From positions 115,259,008 through 115,323,007 of the forward strand of contig NC_067285.1 of assembly GCF_020740795.1 (NCBI RefSeq): a DNA stretch of 64,000 bases, read 5' to 3'. The DNA comes from Apus apus. Its lineage: Eukaryota; Chordata; Aves; Apodiformes; Apodidae. The notes below the pieces were generated by a model, which was not told the origin of the DNA, searched no databases, and saw only the letters and a list, made by a program, of their open reading frames with translations. Made by a program: the position numbers and the translations under genes. Positions 53,001 to 62,323 of the stretch are shown piece after piece. Each line of letters opens with the position of its first letter. Positions within the stretch are counted from its first letter, which is position 1.

Positions 53001-53505
53001 CACCCATACCCGCCCCCGTGGCCCAGCCTTGGGGCCTGGAGCGAAGGTGCCGCCGTGACGGGGGGGTGGCAGGGATGGGGGCTGTGGCCAGGGGGAGGGG
53101 CTGCGGGGACCCTGAGCCCCCCAGCGCGACCCCGGCCCCACCGCCCCGGGAGGGCAGGGCTGGAACCACCTGCGCGGGCCCCGCCCCCCGCCAGGCCCCG
53201 CCCCCGCCTCCAGGCCCCGCCCCTCACACGGTCCCCCCCGCCCCGCCCACCGCGTGGGCTGCCCCGGCGCATGCGCAGAGCGGCCGCACGACGCTTGCGC
53301 GGCCTCGTCGCTCCGGGAGCGGCGACGCGCACCCCGGGGCTGCCCCCCCCCCCCCCCTCCCGCCCACGCACGCGCCGGCCCGGTGCCACCGGCCGCCGCC
53401 GCCGCTCGCCTCGTTCCGGAGCGGGTCCATCTTGTAGACGGCTTGGAGCTGGTTCCGCAGCCGCATGGCGATCGCCATCGGGCCCCCCTGAGGAGGCGAC
53501 GCCAT
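50063..53505 (-). CDS. PCGF1: Polycomb group RING finger protein 1 (NSPC1)
   Basis: PCGF1 is the PCGF subunit that defines the variant Polycomb complex PRC1.1 with RING1/RNF2, KDM2B and BCOR, which monoubiquitinates H2A at CpG islands. Exons in transcript order: 53410-53505, 52622-52727, 52334-52486, 51651-51722, 51438-51546, 51048-51081, 50755-50841, 50594-50674, 50063-50110. Total 786 nt, 261 aa plus stop (human 259). The start [20 protein letters not shown] matches human. The RING finger begins with [19 protein letters not shown] around residue 48 and ends CPMC. The C-terminal RAWUL domain includes [20 protein letters not shown] and [14 protein letters not shown]. Intron 1 appears to use a GC donor (GAG/GCGAGC); the nearest GT lies 20 bases on and would break the frame. 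Otherwise ordinary splice sites. LBX2 downstream and TLX2 upstream match human order. Confidence 0.98.
50140..50315. repeat. Minisatellite in the last PCGF1 intron
   Basis: Five or six imperfect 30-40 base copies built on CTGGGGCAGACACCC and 'gggtggacaccccc'. Confidence 0.85.
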
Positions 53506-53870
53506 CTTAGAACCTCCTCCGCCTTCCCGCTCACTTCCGGGTTCGGGGCGGGGCCGTGCCCGCCGCCCGCGCCGTGACTACAGCTCCCGGCGTGCCCCGC
53601 GCGCCGCAAGGCATGCCGGGACCGCCCGGGCCGGCGCGGAGCGCCACCGCCCCCTGCTGGGCTCGGCGGGAAACGCGGCCTCCGGGACCCCGGCGCTGGC
53701 CCCGACCGTGCTCGGGGATCCCCCACCCCCCCGGCCCGGTGCCCTCCGCCCGCCCCGCGCACCGAGCCCCTTGCACCCGCTGTGCGGGGAGGGCGTGCGT
53801 CCCCCAGCCGGCAGCCAATGGCCGCGCGGCGCTCTCTTGACAGGCAGCAGCCTCCGCCAATCAGAGACGG
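53506..53870 (-). promoter_or_regulatory. PCGF1 CpG-island promoter with ETS, ZNF143-type and CCAAT motifs
   Basis: On the + strand CACTTCCGG at 53532-53540 is an ETS/GABPA consensus; ACTACAGCTCCCGGCGTGCC at 53577-53596 closely fits the ZNF143 (SBS) consensus; GGCATGCCGGGA near 53610 looks like a second half-site in inverted orientation. CCAAT boxes lie at 53815-53819 and 53857-53861. The start codon sits in AAGATGGCG, a YY1-type context. No TATA box. Confidence 0.65.
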
Positions 53871-54389
53871 CGCTGCCTGGGCGTGGTGCCGCGGGCCGCC
53901 GCGAGGGGGCAGCAGAGCTCCGCCGGGACCCCCGACCCCCCACCCCCCCCCGTCCGGGCCGCAGGGGCCCGGGGTCTCCGCTGTCCCGGGGGTCCCGCTC
54001 CAGAGGTGGGGCTGGAGCCCCTAGGGTCCCTCTGTCCCGCAGGGAGGGCGCCCGTTCTGTGCCCCGAAGCGGGAGCCGAGGCAGCCGCGGGGTGCGGGTC
54101 CCCGCCCAGCAGTGACCCTCTCCCCGCAGGCTGCAGAGCCCACACGGGGCCGGGGGGTGGGCAACGTACAGCCGGCCTGGGACACGGGTGGCCATGGGGC
54201 TGGCGGGGGCTAAGGACCCCCCTGGCAGGGCTGGGGGGGGGCACACAGAGGGGCAGGGGGTGCAGAAGCTGTCCGAAGGTGGGTGGGAGATGAAAGGGGC
54301 AGTTCTGGGGGACCGAGGGGTCTCTGGGGGAAGGGGCAGAGTGATGGGGGTGGTGGGGGCAGAGGACAAGGGTGTGGGGCCTGGTCTAG

Positions 54390-54785
54390 GGGTGCCGGGG
54401 CCCAGTGGTGGGTGCTGCTGGCACTGGTGGGGAGGGGGGTGCTGGGCTCGCGGGGGTCCTGGGGTGCCGGGAGGTGCCGGGGTTCCAAAGGTCCTGGCAT
54501 GCTGGTGGGGGGTGCCGGGGTGCGGGGTTCCCGGGGTGTTGGGCAGAGGACCCTGTGTTGCCAGGTGACAGAATGCCGGGTCCCGGGGGTCCCAGGTCGC
54601 AGGGTTCAGGGGAGCCGGGTGGTGGGTTTCAGGGGGTCCCGGGGGTGCCGGCTACGGCGTGTCGGGTGCTGGGGTTCCGGCGGTACCGGGATCCGAGGTG
54701 CCAGAATCCCGGGGTGTGGGGTGCCAGGTCCTGGGGTTGCCAGGTCCTGGGGGTGCCGGATCCCGGGGTCGCCTCCCCGGCGCAG
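54390..54785. repeat. G-rich degenerate minisatellite (GGGGTGCCGGG words)
   Basis: Irregular tandem copies of GGTGCCGGG, GGTTCCCGGGGT and GGTCCTGGGG on the + strand. Confidence 0.75.
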
Positions 54786-54794
54786 GCGGCGGAG

Positions 54795-54945
54795 CCTGGA
54801 GCCGCGCTAATGGGGGTGATTGGATCAGGGCTCTGGAGGGGAAGGAGCGGCCCCGCTAATGCAAAGCAGAAGCCGCCCAGGGCCGTAATGGCTCGTTACG
54901 GTTACGCTGATTGCTCCAATCCCCGGCAACAAGTGTCGTCTGGGG
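54795..54945. promoter_or_regulatory. Candidate enhancer island between PCGF1 and TLX2
   Basis: GCTAATGGGGGTGATTGG, GCTAATGCAAAGCAG (octamer-like ATGCAAA), CCGTAATGGCTCGTTACGG (a near palindrome) and GCTGATTGCTCCAATC within 150 bases. Confidence 0.45.
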
Positions 54946-55689
54946 AGACAGCGGGGCCGCCGGGGCGGGCGGGGGGGGCTCCCGCCGGGGAGTGGGGGGC
55001 GGGCGAGGGAGGCGGGACCACCGGCCGGGCTGCACCCACGGCATGACCGGCAGTACCCCGCTTCCCCCCTGCACCCCGCTTTGCTCCGCACACCCGAGGG
55101 GGCTCTGTGGGGCGAGGAAATTCTGGAGAGGCCCCAAACGACACTGGTGAGACCCGGCACGAGCCCCCCGGCGTGTGCCGCCACCTGGCATGGGGATTCC
55201 AGGATGGTGATGGTCCTGATGAGAGCACCTGTGTCCTGTCCCCATCACCCCAGTTCCTCCCGCTCTCAATCCACCCAGTGTAGCCCAGTCCAGCTGGCCA
55301 GGCTGGCTCGGCCCCCGATGACTGGCCGGAGTGGTCCAGCCTGGTCCCATGCGATGGCACAGGCGTCCCCCGGTGTCCCCGCAGCCGGACACGGTACATG
55401 GCCGGGCTCCAGCACCCGGTGCCGAGGCGTCCGCGTGCAGGGGCGGGCAGGACCACCACCCACGTGATGACCGTGGCCCCGGGACTCACCCACCGCTGTC
55501 AGCCAGAGCCTGCCCGCCCTGGGCCCATCCTAGCCGGGGGCGGAGGGGGGGGGGGGGGCGGAACATGAGGCCGGAGCCGGGTGACCCCGAGCCTGGGGAG
55601 GGACGGGCCCATTTGTACCTGCCAGGAGCAGTTCCTGGGAGGGGCCGGGGGCTGCGGGGGTCACAGCCAGGCCAGCACAGCCCTGCGGC

Positions 55690-55870
55690 AGAGCCGCATC
55701 GCGCTCTGCCGGCACCGGCGCCGCACCCAGCACCGGCACGGCAGCACCACCGGTACCGGCACCGCACCGAGCACCACCGCTACACCATAGTGACCACTGG
55801 CACCACACCCAGCACCAGCACTGCACCGTATTGTCCACTGGCACCAGCACTGGCACTGCACTGGGCACCG
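55690..55870. repeat. GGCACCG/CAGCACC short repeats
   Basis: Tandem 6-12 base words GGCACC, GCACCG, CAGCACTG on the + strand. Confidence 0.7.
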
Positions 55871-55984
55871 GGGGCTGTGGAGGACTCAGTCCCACCCGCA
55901 TTCCCTGCTGGTGCTGGGCAGGGGGCGGGGGTCCTAGCAGCCGGTGCTCGCCGGGACTGTGGTTGCCAGCCTGGCACGCGCGAG

Positions 55985-56125
55985 GCCCGCAGCTCCATCT
56001 CGCCGTGAATAATTAATGCCCGGGCGGCAGCCGGCACTTCTCCCAGCCCGGAGAGGCCCCGGGGCCGGGCAGGCCGGTGCTTTTAGCCGAGACCTGCTCA
56101 AATATTCAGCTCCATTTCCGCTGCG
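55985..56125. promoter_or_regulatory. Candidate enhancer island
   Basis: GTGAATAATTAATGCCCGG near 56003 and GCTCAAATATTCAGCTCC near 56097, with GTGCTTTTAGCCGAG between. Confidence 0.4.
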
Positions 56126-56559
56126 GGGCTGAGCGGGGCCTGGGCGGCTCCTTCTGGTAAGCGCTGCCGGGGGCTTTCCCGGCCGGGCCCCTCGTCGGGG
56201 GCCGGGCAGGGCCGGGGCTGAGGCCGGACGCACTAGTGACCGCAGTGGGTGCCGGGCAGCAGCTCCCTGGGCCCCCCCCGGGCAGGTGAGGGGGCGCGGC
56301 GGGCAGAGCCGGGCCAAGGAGGGTGCTGGCTGCGGGGAGCTGCGTGGGCAGAGCTGGGCACAGGCAGCTGCCTGCAGGCAGGGACCCAGCAGTGGGGACA
56401 TGCCAGCCCCACAGCCCCGAGCTTCCACCCTGGGGTGACAATGCCGTGGCCACTAGCCAGGCCCTTCCACTCCGAGGTGACCACAGGGGCTCTGGGACTG
56501 GAGGGACCATGGCAGGGCCAGTGCCAGAGGGTCTGGGGCCAGGCAGGGTGGCATCAGGG

Positions 56560-56705
56560 TCAGAGTGGCAGGATGGCAGCGTGGACAGGGTGGTTAGGTG
56601 GCAAAGTGGCAGGGCAGGCAGGGTAGCAGGGTGGCAGGGTGACAGTGCGACAGTGTGGCAGGGCAGTACGGTGGCAGTGTGACAAGGTGGCAGTCTCCGG
56701 CAGGC
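56560..56705. repeat. GTGGCAGGGT-type minisatellite
   Basis: About 13 copies of a 9-11 base unit (GTGGCAGGGT, GTGACAGTG, GGTGGCAGT). Confidence 0.85.
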
Positions 56706-57624
56706 GGTGCGGAGGCAGGTGATGAACTGAACTGCTGTCCTCAGGCACCGGAGGGATTTGCAGAACGCAATTACCTGCCCCGGGCCTCGGTAACGAGGTT
56801 CCGAGAGACGGCTCCTGTCAACGGCCCCGCCACAGCCACCGCTGCCCGGCCCGCTGCACAGGCACCCGCAGCCCCGTGCGGGGCAGCACCCCCTGGAGAG
56901 GCAGGAATGGGGCTGGGGGCGCGGGGGCTCCGGGGACCACCCGGCACGGCCAAGGAGGCAGGAGCGTGGGAAAGGATCCCGGCACGAGCTCCCCGTACCC
57001 GACCGCTCCCCACGACCCTCCTTGCGCCCCCCTCCACCTGCCCAGCCAGCCCTGGGGAGGGGGCGGGAGGTGGAGCCAGAGAGCTCAGCTGCCTTCCCGG
57101 TGGCGTCGGAGGTGGCCGTGGCAGGTGCCCCCCAACCCCCAGGCAGCAGCCGCCGCTCGCGCTCGTTCCCCAGCCCCCCCGTCCTCCGCCCCCAGCCCGA
57201 CTGAGCTGCCGGGTGGGTTTCCAGGGGGGTTTTCTCCCCCCCCCTGGGGCGAAGGGGCTGCCCGGAATCCCGGCTTCACTGCCCCCCCGGGGGATGCTGG
57301 ACGGAGAGCAGCCTCCGGGAGCCCGGGGCCGCCGGCCCCTTGCAGCCCCCCTTCCCGGTCCCCGTCGCACCCGGCCCCTCCCCGAGGACGCCGCGCAGAC
57401 GCCGCCGGTCACTGGGACAGCTCCGGCCGTCGGTGCCCCGAGAGCCCCCGGCCCTGCCGTCGGGGCCGCCCTTTGCCCGGCGCGGTGCCCGGCGGCCGCA
57501 GCGGTCCCGGCCTGGCCCTCTCGGTGGGTCCGGGGGGCTGTTCGCCCGCTGGCTGCCACCCGCGTCCCCCCGCACCCTGTCCGGGTGCCGGCGCCCAGCC
57601 CCGGGCGGGCGGCGGGGGGCACCG

Positions 57625-57800
57625 GGAGTGTTTCATGCGGTTAAGAAGTGTCTGATTGAAGCAGGAGGCGCCAGCAGCTCCCCCGGGAGCCGCAAGCCAA
57701 GGACTGGAGGACCAAATGCAGGCTAAAGTAATCCAATCTGGGCTGGCTTCATCTAATTAGCCCAGAATTAACCCAGCAGCCAGAGAGGAGCTGACTGTCC
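57625..57800. promoter_or_regulatory. Candidate enhancer island, about 4.2 kb upstream of TLX2
   Basis: A 175-base patch of balanced composition: TTTCATGCGGTTAAGAAGTG, GGCTAAAGTAATCCAATCTG, CTTCATCTAATTAGCCC and AGAATTAACCCAGCAGCC. It is the largest non-repetitive, non-GC-extreme block in this spacer. Further cores GATAATGAGATTATGG and CGCTTAATTGCCG follow at about 57857 and 57951. Confidence 0.5.
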
Positions 57801-59239
57801 CTACAGTTTGCCAGCGGGTTTGGGGGGGAAGCGGGAGGAAGAAGGGGACGTCCAGCGATAATGAGATTATGGCGGGGGGGAGAGCGGGCGGGAGCGGGCG
57901 GCTTGGCAGCATCTCGCTGGTGGTAACGTGGGGCCCTGCCGACCTCCGCCGCTTAATTGCCGCGCGCTGCTCAGGAACCGGGTGCCAGCGGGCAGGGACC
58001 CGCTCCGGGGCTTCTGTCCGGGCAGCCGCACCTGAACGCGGCAGGTCGGGGACACCGGCATGGCCGATCCACGGGGACACGGTGCCGTGAAGCCATGTGG
58101 CTGCTGCCAGCAGCCCCGGGGCCACGAACCTGCTGGCGTGGTGGGGGAGGGGGCGAGGGGCGGGAGGACCCCTGGCTGTGCCATCAATAGGACTCCCATG
58201 GTGGAGCAGGGCAGGGGCCAGACCCCAGTGTACCCCCCACAACCTTCCCCCCTCACCTCCGGGGTGCCGTGGGGGGCACGGAGCGGTGGGATGCCGGGAT
58301 GCAGCTGCGGGAGGCGGGGCAGCTCCGGCGGTGCCAGAGCCCGGTGCATCGGTGGCCACAGGCAGAGAGCCTGGTGGCGAAGGGCGGATTTCCCACCTGG
58401 AATCGGGCAAATGCCCCTTCTGCCCTATCCCCTCCGTCCGTCCCTGTCACCCAGGTGCCAGGTCATGCTCCTGCCCTGGCGTGGGGATGTGTGCCCCGCA
58501 TGGGGGACTCCCAGATCCAGCCCGCGGGGCAGGAGTTGGGGACCACGGGGCTAAGCCGTGGCTGAGGAGTAGGGAGAGGGTCCCAGCCCTCCCAATGCGG
58601 GTGCACGGAGGTCCCCCTGCCCGAGGCCTCACTGGCTGTGCCGTGCCAGGGTGGGTGCAGAGCTAGGGGGAGCTGGGAGCCTGGCCCTCCAACGTGGGGC
58701 TGCATGGTGGCTCTGGGGACAGGGAAATGACCTCGTCCTGGCTGCTGGTGGCCCGAGGGTGACAGGGCCAGCAGCAGGCAGCCGTGACAGCGAGGGGCCC
58801 TGGGGCCAGCCGGGTCCCTGGCAGGATGACCCCCTGAACCCACAGCCGGGGTGGGACGGGGCTCGTTCCCTCTCTGCGCCCTCCTCAACCTCGATCCCCT
58901 GCTGCAGAGACCTCTTGCCCCCGGAGCCGGTGCCCGGCGCTGGGGTCCCGCCCTGAGCGGGGCCGGGGCAAGCACCCCCGCCCGGGGAGGCCCCGGCAGC
59001 CCCCTGGGCGCAGGGCGGACCCTGGCGCCGCCCGAGCCCCCATCGCCCCCGGCTCCGTCACCTGCCCCCCAATCCATCTCCCGGGACCGGCAGCATTCCA
59101 GCCCCTGGGCACGGCGAACATCTGCCTTCTGCTCCAGGTTTAATTAACCTGCCGCCGCCTCCCTTCCCCCGCACCCCCCCGCACCCGGCGTTTCCTCCTC
59201 GACACCGCTCGGGGCCGGGGCAGGCGCTGACAGCGCCTG

Positions 59240-59510
59240 GGTCAACGCCAGCACCAACACCAGAAACAGCACCAACACCAGCACCAGCACCAACACCAGC
59301 ACCAATACCAACATCAGCACCAACACCAAAACCAGAGCCAACACCAACACCAATACCAATCAGCACCAGCGCCAGTGCCAATGCCATCACCAGCAGCAAC
59401 ACCAGCATCAATGACAGCAGCAACACCAGCACCAACACCAGCACCAGTGTCAACACCAACGCCAAAAGGAAAGCCAAAACCAACGCCAACACCGGCACCA
59501 GTGCCGGCTG
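59240..59510. repeat. CACCAA/CACCAG hexanucleotide repeat
   Basis: About 45 six-base words CACCAA, CACCAG, TACCAA in tandem; its reverse complement gives a low-complexity Val/Leu open frame that should not be mistaken for a gene. Confidence 0.95.
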
Positions 59511-60529
59511 TGCTCCGTGGGGCCCCGGTGAGCCTGCAGCCGGTGACAGTCTCTGGAGCAAACCACGGCCGAACACCGGGCGGGTCCGTCCCGGCACCTG
59601 CCGGGCCGCCAGCAGGAAACGCCGTGAAACTCCTCGGGCTCATCCCGGAAGGGCCCCGGTGCTGCGGGGGGCAGCGCAGCGTCCCCCTCCCCTGCTGAGG
59701 TGCACGGGGTCCCGCACCCGACCTGCGTTTGTGTGTACGTGTGTGTGCGCACATGTGTGAGCATGTGTGTACACCCTCACTGTGCCCCGCGGGGGGGCTG
59801 TGTGTTTGTGTCCCCCCCATCGCCGCCGGGTGAGGGAGTGCCTGTGCAGCTCCCGCTGCCCCCACCCCTGGGCCGCAGGAGCAGGGACGGTCACCCCACA
59901 CTGCAGCGCGTCCAGCTGAGCCCGGATCCACCCGGTGCCCCGGGTGTGTGCGGTGCCCTCCGATCCACCCGCTGCCCCCGGGACGTGCGGTGCCTGCTGT
60001 GCCCCCGGGTGTGCAGTGCCCCCGGGGTGCGGCAGCTGCGGCTCCCTGTGCCGTCGTGATTTACAGGCGCAGGCCCCGGTAATGTCATTTGCCCCAGACC
60101 GGTGGCGCCAGGGTGGCCGGGCGGCCGCCCACCCCCGCCGGCCTCTGCCCCGGAGCCGTGACCCGCCGCCCGAGCCCTCTGCCCGCTCGGTAGTCGGGAT
60201 CCCCACCCCAGGAGCCACCGGAACCGACCCGCGGGGTCGGACCCACTGCTCGCGGCGCGGCTGCCACGGTAGTGGCCGGGAGGCCTGGCCCGTGCCACTC
60301 CCCGGTAGCCGTTACCGCCCGCCGGAGGAACGGAGCCGGTCCGCGGGTCGGGGCCGAGCCCGCCCTGAGCGGCACGGCCGCACCCCGCACCTCTGGGGGT
60401 GGCCGCAACCGGGCCCGCTCCTGCGAGCCAGGAACGAGTGTTCCGACGGGGCCGGTCTGGGCTCCGTGCCCGGGGACGTGCTCTCGTCGGGAGTGCAGAG
60501 TCCATCACCCGGGAGCGCCGGGTTCGGTG

Positions 60530-61080
60530 GAAGCAGGATCCGTGACCAAGGAACGGCGGATCCTTGGAAAACTGGGTCCGTGATACCGGTCGAGGGGACC
60601 AGGGTCGGTGTCCCGGGAACGGTTCGTTAATGGGAACCGCGAGTCCGTGCTACCGGGAACGGCGAGGCCCTGGGAACCCGAGTCCGTGTCTCAGGAACGG
60701 TGGGTCGAGGGAACCGGAATCCATCACCCGGGAACGACCGTGGAAAATGGGGTCCGTTCTACCGGGATTGGTCCCGGGAAAACGGGATCCATGACCCGGG
60801 AACGGCGGGCCGGAGCAACTGGGGTCGGTGTACCGGGAATGGCGGGTTCCCGGGAACCGGGGTCCGTGCTGCCGGCAACGGCGGCTTGTGCCGCCGGGAA
60901 CGGCGGATGGGTCCGTGCCTCGGGACGGGTCGGGGGAATCGGAATCCGTCTCCCTCGGAGCGGGTTCGCGCAACCGGGAAGGGCAGATGGCTCCGTGCCG
61001 TGGAAATGGCGGGTCTGGGGCAACGGGATTCATACGGCTGGGAACGGCGGCTCCGGAGCAGGGGGCTGGCTCACCCCGCC
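60530..61080. repeat. Degenerate GC-rich minisatellite (CGGGAACGGCGG units)
   Basis: At least fifteen copies of ACCGGGAACGGCGG or GGGAACCGG alternating with GTCCGTG at 28-40 base intervals. It ends about 0.85 kb before the TLX2 start and yields spurious open frames on both strands. Confidence 0.85.
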
Positions 61081-61600
61081 GGGGTTGCGCTCGGTGGTTT
61101 CGGGGTCGGTGCGCCCGGATAGCTGCGGCTCGGGGAAACGGAGCCTGCGCGCCCCGGGAGCGGCGGACGGGGTGCCGGTCCGTGCGCCCCGGGATACGGG
61201 AGAACGGCGCCGGGGCCGTGCGCCCCTGGAACGGCAGCCCTGCGCCCCCGGGATAACGGAGGGAACCCGGTTCCGCCTGGGGCGGGCGAGCGGCGGCCCT
61301 GGTCCTTTCGCGCTGGGCGCCCCGACGCCGCCGGGACGCGGAGTAATGCCGGTATCACGGCGGCTCCGGTGGGCCGCGCGCCGCCCCTTCATTGCTGCGA
61401 GCCCAGGGCCGTCTGGCGGCAGCCCCGGCGGCGGGGAACCGGGGCCGGGGGCCTCCCGGGGCCGGGCGGGGCGCGGGGCCCTCGGGGCCCTCGGGGGTCG
61501 TGGCGGAGCCGGTGCGGGAGCGCCGGCGGGAGGTGAACCAGGCGGAGCGGAGGAAGGGGGGGTTGGGGGGGCCCGGTGGCGGGGCGTGGCCCCGGGATGC

Positions 61601-61923
61601 GCGAGCCCCCGCCCCCGGGGGCGCGGGGCTGTCAATCACGGGGCGCGGCCGCCAATCAGGGCGCGGGCGGTCGGGATTTTGGCAGGTCCAGATGGAGCGG
61701 AGCAGAAAAGCGCGCGCCGCCGGGGCCCGCCGCGCACCCGCGCTCCCGCGGGCCATGCCCCGGACCCGCACCCTGCCCCGGACCCCGCCCCGGCACCGCA
61801 GCCTGCCCCTGCCCCAGCCCCATCGGGCCCGCACCGGGCGCCCCGAGCCCGCAGCCCCCGCTGCCGCCCCCCGCCGCCCCCCGGCCATGCCCGCGCCCCG
61901 CCGGCCCTGAGCACGGCCGGGCG
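61601..61923 (+). promoter_or_regulatory. TLX2 proximal promoter and 5' UTR
   Basis: On the - strand TGATTGACAG (61638-61629) is the canonical PBX-MEIS/PREP composite site. A CCAAT box lies at 61652-61656 within GCCAATCAGG. GC-rich surroundings, no TATA box. The start codon at 61924 was chosen because its frame gives the TLX N-terminus. Confidence 0.55.
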
Positions 61924-62323
61924 ATGGAGGCGGCAGCGCTGGCGCGGGAGGGCGGCGGCCAGGGCCCCCCGCCCCACGAGCCCATCAGCTTCGGCATCGA
62001 CCAGATCCTCGGCGGCCCCGAGCCCGCGGGCGGCGGCGGGGGAGCGGCCCGGGCGGCGGGGGAGCCTGACTACGGGCTGTACGGCGGCGCCTACGGCCCC
62101 CCCGCCTGCTCGCTCGGCTCCTACAACCTTAACATGAGCATGAACGTGAGCGTCAACGTGACCCCCGCGCCCGCCGCACCGCCCGCAGGGGTCATCCGCG
62201 TCCCGGCGCACCGGCCCGCGCCCGCCGCCCCGTCCGCCGCCCCGCCACCGGTCCCCGGGCTCTCGGGACTCACCTTTCCCTGGATGGAAACAACGCGCCG
62301 CATCGCCAAGGATCGACTCTCAG
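61924..62323 (+). CDS. TLX2: T-cell leukaemia homeobox protein 2, first exon
   Basis: TLX2 (HOX11L1) is an NK-like homeodomain factor of enteric and other neural-crest-derived neurons. The exon encodes 133 codons plus one base and ends at a GT donor (62324). [12 protein letters not shown] at residues 18-29 is the Eh1-like Groucho/TLE motif; [11 protein letters not shown] near residue 118 is the conserved TLX block with the PBX-interacting FPWM, followed by RRIAKDRLS. The middle is Gly/Ala/Pro rich. Eh1 and FPWM identify the TLX family; TLX2 rather than TLX1 or TLX3 follows from its place beside PCGF1 and LBX2. The homeobox exon is not found in the remaining 1.7 kb and must lie past the right edge. 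No frame disruption. Confidence 0.93.

Larger units (their letters stand above)
53871..61600. other. PCGF1-TLX2 intergenic region, about 7.7 kb, no coding gene seen
   Basis: PCGF1 and TLX2 are divergent with a long spacer. It holds minisatellites (54390-54785, 55690-55870, 56560-56700, 59240-59510, 60530-61080), CpG-rich low-complexity stretches (56850-57640, 58900-59240, 60060-60480) and AT-richer islands listed separately. No recognisable protein family in any frame, no CR1. Confidence 0.7.

Noticed and set aside
59058-59597. Long Val/Leu/Gly open frame on the - strand resembling a membrane protein
   Set aside because: It is the reverse complement of the CACCAA/CACCAG hexanucleotide repeat; low complexity with no start context or splice evidence.
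60608-62137. 509-codon + strand open frame running into TLX2
   Set aside because: It arises from the CGGGAACGGCGG minisatellite and GC-rich sequence; the TLX2 protein is in another frame starting at 61924.
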